Shown: positions 16,059 through 23,621 of the stretch, one piece after another
Position numbering within the stretch: the stretch's first letter is position 1
Layout of the letters: every line of letters starts with the position of its first letter
Origin: Streptomyces sp. AP-93
GTDB lineage: Bacteria > Actinomycetota > Actinomycetes > Streptomycetales > Streptomycetaceae
Reading direction: 5' to 3'
Assembly: GCF_022808175.1 (NCBI RefSeq)
Contig: NZ_JALGBX010000004.1
Span: 62,001 to 126,000, forward strand
DNA length: 64,000 bases
Notes under the pieces: model-generated
The model's database searches: none
The model's input: the letters and a program-made list of their open reading frames with translations, nothing else
What the model was told of the DNA's origin: nothing
Program-made: the position numbers and the translations under genes

Positions 16059-17306
16059 TCATGTCACTTGCGCTACGCCGCCACCCGCGCCCGCGGCTGC
16101 GCCCGTGCAGCCGGATTCCGCTTGCTGCGGGACCCCGGCTCCGGACGACTCTGCGGACGACTCTGTGGACCGCTCCGGGAACCGCTCTGCGGACCGCTCC
16201 GGGTCCGCGAGCATCGAGGCCCGCAGGTGCGCGAGCACCCGGGTCAGGAGGCGCGAGACCTGCATCTGCGAGATGCCGAGGGCAGCTCCGATCTGGGCCT
16301 GGGTGAGCTCCTCGCCGAAGCGCATCGACAGCATGCGGCGCTCGCGGTCGCTGAGGCGTTCCAGCAGCGGCGCCAGGGTCTGGATGTCCTCGACGCGCTC
16401 CAGCGCCGGCTCTTCGGCCCCCATGGTCTCGGCGAGGCTGTGGCCCTCGGTGCGGCCGTCGGCGTGATCGGAGCCCGGGGCGTCGAGGGAGCCGCTGGTG
16501 TGGCCGTTGGCGGCGACGAGCCCCTCGATGACCTCTTCCTCGGTGAGCGAGAGGTGCGCGGCGAGATCGGCGACCGTCGGCGGCCGGTCGAGGAGCGCGG
16601 TCAGCTCCTCCTTCGCCTTGGCCAGGTCGATGCGCAGCTCCTGGAGCCGGCGCGGGACGCGGACCGCCCAACTGGTGTCGCGGAAGTGCCGCTTGATCTC
16701 CCCGGTGATGTACGGCATGGCGAGGGAGGCGAACTCCACCTCGCGGGCCGGGTCGAACCGGTCGATGGCCTTGATCAGGCCGATGGTGCCGACCTGGAGG
16801 AGGTCTTCGAGGTCGCCTCCGTCTCCGCGGCCGCGGAAGGGGCGCATCGCGAACCGGACGAGCGAGCAGTTCATCTCGATGAGGGTCTCGCGGACGTACC
16901 GGTACTCGGGGGTGCCCTCGTCGAGCTCGTGGAGCCGGCGGAAGAAGAGCCGCGTCAGCTCGCGCGCGTCCGCGGGGGCCACCTCGCGGGGCTCCGCGAT
17001 CCGGGGCGGGAGCACCGTGGCCGCGGGCTCTGCGCCGGCGGCTGTGCCGGGGGCTCTGCCGCCGGAGTCCGGGGCTCTGCCGGCGGCGGGGTCCGGGAGG
17101 GGGCCGGCGAGCCGGCCGGCGCAGGGGCCGGGGCGGGCACCGGTGCGGGGTCCGGGAAGGGAGCCGGTCCGGGGTCCGGGAAGGGGGCCGGTCCGGGGTC
17201 CGGGAAGGGGGCCGGGAAGGGGGCCGGGAAGGGGGCCGGTCCGGGGTCCGGGAAGCGGGCCGGGAAGGGGGCCGGCGGTATGGGAGAACGGGGTGGGCAT
17301 CGGCAC
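16059..17306 (-). CDS. SigB/SigF/SigG-type RNA polymerase sigma factor with repeat-built N-terminus
   Basis: 415 residues. Region 2 (IEMNCSLVRFAMRPFRGRGDGGDLEDLLQVGTIGLIKAIDRFDP...FASLAMPYITGEIKRHFRD), region 3 and region 4 (LSDRERRMLSMRFGEELTQAQIGAALGISQMQVSRLLTRVLAHLR) are those of the stress/development sigma factors of Streptomyces. The start is chosen as GTG 17306 because AAGGAG sits 7 nt upstream; ATG 17342 and ATG 17300 are alternatives. About 100 extra N-terminal residues consist of GPLPGPRT-type repeats, and the C-terminus has a Ser/Glu-rich tail (RFPERSTESSAESS) encoded by 12-bp repeats. No anti-sigma factor or antagonist gene is adjacent. Confidence 0.92.
   Translation of the reverse strand: MPMPTPFSHTAGPLPGPLPGPRTGPLPGPLPGPLPGPRTGPLPGPRTGSLPGPRTGARPGPCAGRLAGPLPDPAAGRAPDSGGRAPGTAAGAEPAATVLPPRIAEPREVAPADARELTRLFFRRLHELDEGTPEYRYVRETLIEMNCSLVRFAMRPFRGRGDGGDLEDLLQVGTIGLIKAIDRFDPAREVEFASLAMPYITGEIKRHFRDTSWAVRVPRRLQELRIDLAKAKEELTALLDRPPTVADLAAHLSLTEEEVIEGLVAANGHTSGSLDAPGSDHADGRTEGHSLAETMGAEEPALERVEDIQTLAPLLERLSDRERRMLSMRFGEELTQAQIGAALGISQMQVSRLLTRVLAHLRASMLADPERSAERFPERSTESSAESSGAGVPQQAESGCTGAAAGAGGGVAQVT
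17143..17277 (-). repeat. 12/24-bp tandem repeats in the sigma factor N-terminus
   Basis: Units of GGGAAGGGGGCC and GGTCCGGGGTCC (plus-strand reading) alternate about eleven times. They encode GPLPGPRTGPLPGP-like blocks. All unit lengths are multiples of three, so copy number could change without breaking the frame. Confidence 0.85.
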
Positions 17307-17494
17307 GGGGTCGCTCCTTGGGCTGGTCGGCTTGCGGCGCATGACCTTGATGGGCGTACACCCTAGCCGGTTCCGGATCCCTTCCCCAGTTCCCTTCCTG
17401 CGAGATCAACCAGCCGGAGCCCGGCCGCATTTGCCGCAGGGCCCCGTTCCGGTAGCACATCGGCCGTCCGGCCGAAGTCTCCTCGGCCGTCCGG

Positions 17495-18715
17495 TCAATT
17501 CCCTTCGGCGGCGGGCCCGGTGGCGGCGGCCGAAGCGGCCGGGGAGGCGGTTCCCGAGGTCGTGCGGAGCGCCCGGACGAGGGCGTCGATTCCGGCCTCG
17601 GCCTTGGAGCGCGGGCAGCCCACGTTGAGGCGCACGAAGCCCGCGCCTTCGGGCCCGTAGGCGGTTCCCGGCATGATCGCCACCTTCTCGGTATGAATCA
17701 GCTCACGTTGGAGCGCCTCGTCGCACACCGCGAGGGGCCGGAGATCTATCCAGGCGAGGTAGCCCGCCTTGGGGGGCTGCCAGTCGAGCTCGGGGAAGGC
17801 CCGCGCCAAGCGCTCCCGCACCATGTCCAGGTTCTCGGCGACGTACGCGGTGAGGGCGTCGAGCCACGGTCCGCCGTCGCGGTAGGCGGCGATGTGTCCG
17901 GCGACGGAGAGGACGGCCGGGGAGGACAGCCCGTCGGCGTCCTTGAGGAGGGTGAGGTAGCGCTCGCAGGACTCCGCGTCACCGAAGATGCCGTAACTAC
18001 CGGTCAGTGCAGGGATGTTGAAGGACTTCGAAGCCGAGGTGACGATGGCCCAGCGCCCTCCGGGGCGGCCGTGCAGCGCCCAGGGGCGGTGCCGGTTCGG
18101 GGCGTGCGCGAGGTCGGAGTGGATTTCGTCGCTGATCACCGCGACCCCGTGGCGCTCGCACAGGCCGGCCATCCGCTCCAGCTCGGGCCCGCTCCACACG
18201 TGCCCGGTCGGATTGTGCGGGGAGCAGAGCAGCAGCACGGTCGTGTCGGGGCGGGCCAACTCCCGCTCCAGTGCGTCCCAGTTGTGGAGCGGGACCCCGC
18301 GCATCTCCCGGTCGCGGGCGGCGAGGAGGCGGGGGAAGGCGTCGTAGGCCGGGGTGTGGACCACGACTCCGTCGCCGGGGGCGGACCAGAGGTCCAGGAT
18401 CCGGCCGGCCTGGTAGAGGACGGCGGGGGCGTAGGCGATGCGTTCCGCGGCGATGGGGGTGTCGTAGCGGGTGGCGTACCAGTGCCGGACCGCGGAGAGG
18501 AATTCCTCGTGGCGCCAGCGGGAGTAGCCGAGGACCCCGTGCTCCAGGCGGCCGCGCAGGGCGGTGAGCACCTCGGGGGCGGTCTCGAAGTCCATGTCGG
18601 AGATCGTGAAGGGGAGCAGGTCCGGGACCCCGAAGCGGTCCTCGACGTAATCCCACTGCGTGCACCAGGTGCCGTGCCGGTCGACCGGCACATCGAAATC
18701 GTAGGTCGTGGCCAT
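17495..18715 (-). CDS. malY: MalY/PatB-type PLP-dependent aminotransferase (cystathionine beta-lyase family)
   Basis: 406 residues, fold-type I PLP enzyme. Key segments: DMDFETAPEV, GYSRW (substrate loop), CSPHNPTGHVW, VISDEIHSDLAH and the PLP lysine in TSASKSFNIPAL. These are the MalY/PatB signatures; such enzymes cleave cystathionine, and E. coli MalY additionally inhibits the activator MalT. The start is 3 bp after the stop of the upstream PTS permease gene, the same malX-malY pairing as in E. coli, which strengthens the assignment. No MalT homologue is visible here, so the regulatory role may not apply. The C-terminus carries an Ala-rich extension. Confidence 0.88.
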   Translation of the reverse strand: MATTYDFDVPVDRHGTWCTQWDYVEDRFGVPDLLPFTISDMDFETAPEVLTALRGRLEHGVLGYSRWRHEEFLSAVRHWYATRYDTPIAAERIAYAPAVLYQAGRILDLWSAPGDGVVVHTPAYDAFPRLLAARDREMRGVPLHNWDALERELARPDTTVLLLCSPHNPTGHVWSGPELERMAGLCERHGVAVISDEIHSDLAHAPNRHRPWALHGRPGGRWAIVTSASKSFNIPALTGSYGIFGDAESCERYLTLLKDADGLSSPAVLSVAGHIAAYRDGGPWLDALTAYVAENLDMVRERLARAFPELDWQPPKAGYLAWIDLRPLAVCDEALQRELIHTEKVAIMPGTAYGPEGAGFVRLNVGCPRSKAEAGIDALVRALRTTSGTASPAASAAATGPAAEGN

Positions 18716-18718
18716 GGT

Positions 18719-20320
18719 TCAGCCGACCGGGGTGAGCTTGGCGAGGGCGTCCTTCACGGACTGCACCTGGGGGCCGATGATGACCTGCACGTTGTGGTCG
18801 TCGAGCCGGACCACGGCGATGGCTCCCAGCTTCTTCAGCCGGGCGTCGTCCAGCAGGGCGGCGTCGCCGACCGTCATGCGCAGGCGGGTGATGCAGTTGT
18901 CGAGCGCGTGGATGTTGGCCGGGCCGCCGAGGGCTTCGAGGATGGCGACCGGGTCGTACTTGCCCGCGACCAGCTCGGCCTTGGGTGCGTCGGCATCGGC
19001 ATCGGCCTCGGTGTCCGCGGCCTGCGGGCCGGTGGGCTCGTCGTCGCGTCCCGGGGTCTTCAGATCGAACGTGGTGATCGCCCAGCGGAAGAGGAAGTAG
19101 TACACGGCGAACCAGATCGCGGCGATCACCGGGACCAGGTACCACTTGGTCGTCGTGCCCTGGAGGACTCCGAAGACCAGCAGGTCGATGATGTTGCCGT
19201 CGGTGTTGCCGATGTACACGCCGAGGACGGCGGAGAGGAGGAAACCGAGGCCCACCAGGACCGCGTGGATCAGGTACAGCCACGGGGCGATGAAGAGGAA
19301 GAGGAATTCGAGGGGCTCGGTGACCCCGCCCACCACACAGGCCACGACGCCGGAGATGAGCAGCGCCTTGATCTCCGGGCGCATGGTGCGCTTCGCGCAG
19401 TGGTACATGGCGAGCGCGGCGCCCGGGAGTCCACCGAGGTAGGCGGCCATCTTGCCCTGGGACAGGAACTGCGTCGCGGTGTGCGCCGCGCCCGAGGGGG
19501 TGGGGCAGGACAACTGTGCGTAGAAGAGGTTCAGGGCGCCGCTGACGTTCTCCCCGCAGACCGCTCCGGCGCCTCCGGCGTCGGTGAAGCGGAACAGCGC
19601 GACGAGGATGTGGTGCAGGCCGATCGGGCGCAGCAGCACCTCGCCCATGCCGAAGAAGAAGGGGCCGAAGACTCCGGCGTGCGCGATGCCCGTGCCGACG
19701 GAGGCGATCCAGCTTCCGAGGGTGGGCCAGACGAGCGGGACGAGGAGTCCGACGATGCTCATGGCCAGGGCGGAGACGATCGGGACGAAGCGCAGGCCAC
19801 CGAAGAAGGCGAGTGCGTCGGGCATCTGCTTCGTGCGGTAGCGCTTGTGCAGCAGGGCCACGATGACACCGACGGCGACCGCGCCGAGCAGTCCGGTGTC
19901 GATGGATTTCACGCCGAGCACGTCGGCGATGCCGTAGTGCGCGATCTCGCCCTTGTCCTCGAAGTCCACGCCGCGCGTGGTGAGGAAGAAGTTGACGGCG
20001 AGGTTCATCGAGGCGAAGCCGACGAAACCGGAGAAGGCGGCGACCCCCTTGTCCTCGCGCGCCAGGCCCAGCGGGATCGCCATCGCGAAGAGGACCGGAA
20101 GGAACTTGAAGGCCACCAGTCCGGTGTTGGACATCCAGGTGAAGGCCAGCTGGAGGGGTTCGTTGTCCAGGAAGGAGAGGTTCTGAAGGACGGCCGGGCT
20201 GGAGAGCGAGGAGCCGACGCCGAGCATGATCCCGCAGAAGGCCAGGAGCGCCACGGGCAGCATGAAGGTCTTGCCCAGGCCCTGGAGGAATTCCCAGAGC
20301 GCTGCCTTCGTCTTCTTCAT
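18719..20320 (-). CDS. malX: PTS permease EIICB, MalX/PtsG-type (glucose/maltose superfamily)
   Basis: 533 residues. The EIIC membrane domain (about 1-390) has the GITEPLEF-like motif as GGVTEPLEFLFLF and ten hydrophobic segments. A 50-residue acidic linker (DTEADADADAPK) leads to the EIIB domain (about 450-533), where Cys in IHALDNCITRLRM is the phospho-accepting residue. No EIIA is fused. The ATG at 20320 was preferred because the protein then starts MKKTKAALWEFLQGLGKTFMLP as in family members; a longer form from 20356 is possible. Sugar specificity (glucose, maltose or an aminosugar) cannot be read from sequence alone. It forms an operon with malY. Confidence 0.9.
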   Translation of the reverse strand: MKKTKAALWEFLQGLGKTFMLPVALLAFCGIMLGVGSSLSSPAVLQNLSFLDNEPLQLAFTWMSNTGLVAFKFLPVLFAMAIPLGLAREDKGVAAFSGFVGFASMNLAVNFFLTTRGVDFEDKGEIAHYGIADVLGVKSIDTGLLGAVAVGVIVALLHKRYRTKQMPDALAFFGGLRFVPIVSALAMSIVGLLVPLVWPTLGSWIASVGTGIAHAGVFGPFFFGMGEVLLRPIGLHHILVALFRFTDAGGAGAVCGENVSGALNLFYAQLSCPTPSGAAHTATQFLSQGKMAAYLGGLPGAALAMYHCAKRTMRPEIKALLISGVVACVVGGVTEPLEFLFLFIAPWLYLIHAVLVGLGFLLSAVLGVYIGNTDGNIIDLLVFGVLQGTTTKWYLVPVIAAIWFAVYYFLFRWAITTFDLKTPGRDDEPTGPQAADTEADADADAPKAELVAGKYDPVAILEALGGPANIHALDNCITRLRMTVGDAALLDDARLKKLGAIAVVRLDDHNVQVIIGPQVQSVKDALAKLTPVG

Positions 20321-20435
20321 GGTGGATCTTTCGTCCGGATTCGGAGGGGGTCGCACATAAAGATTCCGTTCTGCAATTGGGTGGCGCTAAGAGGAGAAGG
20401 GCCCCAATCCATAAGGTCTGATTCCTCCCGCGCGG

Positions 20436-20496
20436 GCTCCGCACAAGAGCCCCGCGCGGGCCCTGTCCGGGTCCGCGCGGGGCTCTTGTGCGGAGC
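20436..20496. repeat. 24-bp perfect inverted repeat between malX and the subtilase gene
   Basis: Arms of 24 nt (20436-20459 and 20473-20496) are exact reverse complements, starting GCTCCGCACAAGAGCC, with a 13-nt GC-rich loop. It would form a very stable RNA hairpin from either strand. It lies 115 bp upstream of malX and 47 bp upstream of the subtilase ATG, which is an odd place for a terminator because the flanking genes diverge. Confidence 0.9.
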
Positions 20497-20543
20497 TTGT
20501 GAAGGCAGCACTCTGAGCGGACGACTCAGGGGGGTCCGATTCA

Positions 20544-22106
20544 ATGATCATGCGCTCGCACTTATTGCGGCGGTACGGAGCCGTGCTCGCACTCGCCTCG
20601 GCGCTCGCGCTCGGGGTGGACACCGGGGCCTCGGCCGCGGCCCCGCCGGAGGGGGTGGTCCTGTACGCCGGAGCTCCCGGAGCCGTCGGCGACAGCTACC
20701 TCGTCCTGCTGGACCCGGCGCGCGCGGGTTCCCGTACGGACCGGGGCCGGGCCGTGGTCGAACGGTTCGGCGGCACGGTCGACCGGACGTACGACTCGGC
20801 GGTCAACGGGTTCTCCGTCCGGATGACGGAGCGCCAGGCCCGGCGGCTCGCGGCCGATCCGGCCGTGACCACGGTCGCGCAGGACCGGAAGCTGCGCCTC
20901 GACACCACCCAGCCGACCCCGCCGTCCTGGGGCCTGGACCGGCTGGACCAGCGCAGACGGCCGCTGAACAACGCCTACACGTACCCCACTTCGGCCGGTG
21001 TGGGCGTGACCGCGTACGTCATCGACACCGGGATCAACATCAGCCACAAGGACTTCGGCGGGCGTGCCCGGTACGGCTACGACGCGATCGACAAGGATTC
21101 CGTGGCCGAGGACATGCACGGGCACGGAACGCACGTGGCCGGGACGCTCGCGGGCACCACCTTCGGGGTGGCCAAGCGGGCGAAGGTGGTGGCCGTCCGG
21201 GTCCTCGACTGGAACGGTGAGGGCACGACCGCGCAGGTGGTCGCCGGCATCGACTGGGTGACCCGCCACGCGGTGAAACCGGCCGTGGCGAACATGAGCC
21301 TGGGCGGTGACCCGGACAGCGTCCTGGACGCGGCCGTGCGGGCGTCCATCGCCTCCGGCATCACCTACACGGTGGCCGCGGGCAACCAGGACAAGGACGC
21401 CTCGGGACACTCGCCGGCCCGGGTTTCCCAGGCGCTGACGGTCGGGGCGGTGAGCGCCCGCGACGCGCGCTCCACCTACTCCAACTTCGGTTCGCTGGTG
21501 GACCTGTTCGCCCCCGGCGACTCCATCACCTCGGCGGTGTCCTGGGACGACGAGTGGAGCACCCAGATGTCGGGGACCTCCATGGCCTCCCCGCACGTCG
21601 CGGGCGCGGCGGCGGTCTACCTGTCCCTCAACCGCACCGCCACTCCGGCGCAGGTGGCGAGCTACCTGAAGGCCAAGGCCACCACCGGGGCGGTGCTCGA
21701 CCGCGGTTCCGGCTCCCCGGACCGCGCCCTCTACATGGGCAGCGCGCCGAACCGGGTGGTCGCCAAACGCTTCTCCAACACCAGGAACTACGCGGTCGGT
21801 GACCTGAAGACCATCAGGTCACCGATCACGGTCAGCGAGGTCGAGGGCCGCGCCCCCTCCAAGCTCGAGGTGGAGGTGTCCGTCAAGCACCCGGACTCCG
21901 GGACCCTGCGGATCGATCTGATCGCACCCGACGGGTCGGTGTACCCGGTCAAGGACGAGTACACCGACTGGGGCGAGAGCGACCTCGTCGGGCTGTACAC
22001 GGTCGACGCTTCCTCGGAGACGGCGGCCGGGGTGTGGAGACTGCGCGTGTTCGACGCCTTCGCCGGGACCACCGGGTACCTGGACTGGTGGGCGCTGCGG
22101 TTCTGA
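20544..22106 (+). CDS. Secreted S8 subtilase with proprotein-convertase P domain; TTA codon 7
   Basis: 520 residues. Signal peptide (1-32), inhibitor I9-type propeptide (about 45-120, NGFSVRMTERQARRLAADPAVTTVAQD), then the subtilisin domain with Asp161 (VIDTG), His194 (HGHGTHVAG), Asn281 (AAGN) and Ser346 (SGTSMASPH). Residues about 405-520 form a P/Hom-B beta-sandwich (LEVEVSVKHPDSGTLRIDLIAPDGS...WRLRVFDAFAGTTGYLDWWAL). ATG 20544 follows GGGGGG; ATG 20550 is also possible. Codon 7 is TTA (20562-20564), the rare Leu codon read by the bldA tRNA in Streptomyces, so translation is probably limited to late growth or differentiation. Divergent from malX. Confidence 0.93.
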   Translation: MIMRSHLLRRYGAVLALASALALGVDTGASAAAPPEGVVLYAGAPGAVGDSYLVLLDPARAGSRTDRGRAVVERFGGTVDRTYDSAVNGFSVRMTERQARRLAADPAVTTVAQDRKLRLDTTQPTPPSWGLDRLDQRRRPLNNAYTYPTSAGVGVTAYVIDTGINISHKDFGGRARYGYDAIDKDSVAEDMHGHGTHVAGTLAGTTFGVAKRAKVVAVRVLDWNGEGTTAQVVAGIDWVTRHAVKPAVANMSLGGDPDSVLDAAVRASIASGITYTVAAGNQDKDASGHSPARVSQALTVGAVSARDARSTYSNFGSLVDLFAPGDSITSAVSWDDEWSTQMSGTSMASPHVAGAAAVYLSLNRTATPAQVASYLKAKATTGAVLDRGSGSPDRALYMGSAPNRVVAKRFSNTRNYAVGDLKTIRSPITVSEVEGRAPSKLEVEVSVKHPDSGTLRIDLIAPDGSVYPVKDEYTDWGESDLVGLYTVDASSETAAGVWRLRVFDAFAGTTGYLDWWALRF

Positions 22107-22142
22107 AGGGGCGCGGTTCGCAAGCACAGGGCGGCGGCCGGA

Positions 22143-23621
22143 TCAGCCGTTGGGGACGTTGTCCACGAAGGCCGTGCCCGCGGTGCGGAAGCCGCCGACC
22201 TTGGCCGCGACCTGGGCCGGGGTGAGGACCTGGTCCTTGACGTGCAGGACGTAGTCGACACTCTGGTCGTACGAGCGCGGGGTGGTGCTGGTCTGGCCGT
22301 TGAGGTCGATCAGCCACTGGTTGAAGTTGATCGACATTCCGCGCTCGGGCAGGTACGTGGCATCGTGCGTGCCGAAGAGCTGCCCGTCGATGTAGTACTT
22401 GATCGTGGAGTTGTCGATGGTCAGCACCAGGTCGTGCCAGCCGGCGTAGCTCTGCCTCGACTCGGTGTGCTGGTTGACGGCCACCAACGGGTCGGCCTGG
22501 TACGTCTCCCAGGACGTCGTGTACAGGATGTTGGCCGGCTCGCCCCAGCCGCCGTTGGGGAGGTACTCGAAGTCGTACTCCGAGTAGTCGTCGGCCATCG
22601 GGGCCTTGAGGTCGTTGATGGGGAAGAAGGTCTGTACGAGGCGGTCGCCGTCGGGGCCTGACCTCGGGGCGTCGCTGAACTTGACGCGGGCGGCGTACGT
22701 GCCGTTCTTGAACTTCATGGTCTTGGTGAGGATCTCGGTGTGCTCGGTGCTCGCACCGGTGCCGGCGGTGGAGGTCTCCAGGTTCATGATGGAGTTGCCC
22801 GCCTCCAGCCCGAAGGTGACGTTCTCGGGGGCCCAGGTGGCACCCGGGACGCCGGGGCCGCCCGCGTTGGAGCGCACGCTCCAGCCGTGCGCGGCGATGG
22901 CCGGGTCGGTGTGCGAGGCGTAGTTGAAGTCGTCGAAGAGGGTGGCTCCGGCCGGTCCCGGGTCGGTCGGGGTGGGGGTGGGGTCCGTCGGCGTCGGCGT
23001 CGGGTCGGGGACGTTGCCTCCGGGCGCGGTGCCCCAGACCGTGCCGGTCCCCAGCTTGGCGGTCACCTTGTCCCAGTCGCCGTACGCCGTGCGGGAGGCG
23101 TCGAAGGAGTAGTCGTCGGACTGGCGCAGCGTCTGCCAGTCGGCGCGGTGGAAGCGCAGCTGCATGTCGCCGGTGTCGGCGCCCGGGGCGAGGCTGCCGG
23201 CGCCTGAGGTGAAGGCGATCTCCAGGTAGCGGTCGGCGGTGGCCGTCGGGGTGGCCATGGTGTGGAAGGTACCGGTGATGTTGGCGCAGCCCTTGACGGC
23301 CCAGGAACAGGCGTACCGGTACTGGGTGCTGGGGCCGTCCGCCTTGAAGTAGTAGCGGAAGCTGACCTGGCTCAGGGAAACGGTGCCGGAGCCGTTGTTG
23401 ACCACCTTGAACCAGGGCTCCGCCTGGTCGGCGGTGGCCCCGGTCGCACTGGTGCGGTACTGGACCTTGACGGAGTCGGCCGCGGCGGTCGCGGGCAGGG
23501 CCGTCAGGGCGGCCGAGCCGACACCGGCGGTCAGGGCGACGGCCAGGGCCAGGGCCGTACGGCGCTTGCGGACGGGGGTGTGGCGCGGGGTGTGGTGCGG
23601 GGCACGGGTCGGGGTGCTCAT
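22143..23621 (-). CDS. Secreted CBM3-linked GH16-like glycanase
   Basis: 492 residues. Signal peptide about 1-47, CBM3 cellulose-binding module about 49-200 (VKVQYRTSATGATADQAEPWFKVVNNG, CSWAVKGCANITGTFH), a PTPTPTDPTPTPTD linker, and a C-terminal jelly-roll domain (225-492). E348-Y-D350-F-E352 matches the ExDxE active site of GH16, which hydrolyses beta-1,3/1,4-glucans and similar polymers. Overall similarity to known GH16 subfamilies was not obvious. Its ATG overlaps the stop of the hexosaminidase gene (ATGA) and has GAGGAA upstream, so both exported enzymes are made from one message. The actual polysaccharide is uncertain. Confidence 0.8.
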   Translation of the reverse strand: MSTPTRAPHHTPRHTPVRKRRTALALAVALTAGVGSAALTALPATAAADSVKVQYRTSATGATADQAEPWFKVVNNGSGTVSLSQVSFRYYFKADGPSTQYRYACSWAVKGCANITGTFHTMATPTATADRYLEIAFTSGAGSLAPGADTGDMQLRFHRADWQTLRQSDDYSFDASRTAYGDWDKVTAKLGTGTVWGTAPGGNVPDPTPTPTDPTPTPTDPGPAGATLFDDFNYASHTDPAIAAHGWSVRSNAGGPGVPGATWAPENVTFGLEAGNSIMNLETSTAGTGASTEHTEILTKTMKFKNGTYAARVKFSDAPRSGPDGDRLVQTFFPINDLKAPMADDYSEYDFEYLPNGGWGEPANILYTTSWETYQADPLVAVNQHTESRQSYAGWHDLVLTIDNSTIKYYIDGQLFGTHDATYLPERGMSINFNQWLIDLNGQTSTTPRSYDQSVDYVLHVKDQVLTPAQVAAKVGGFRTAGTAFVDNVPNG

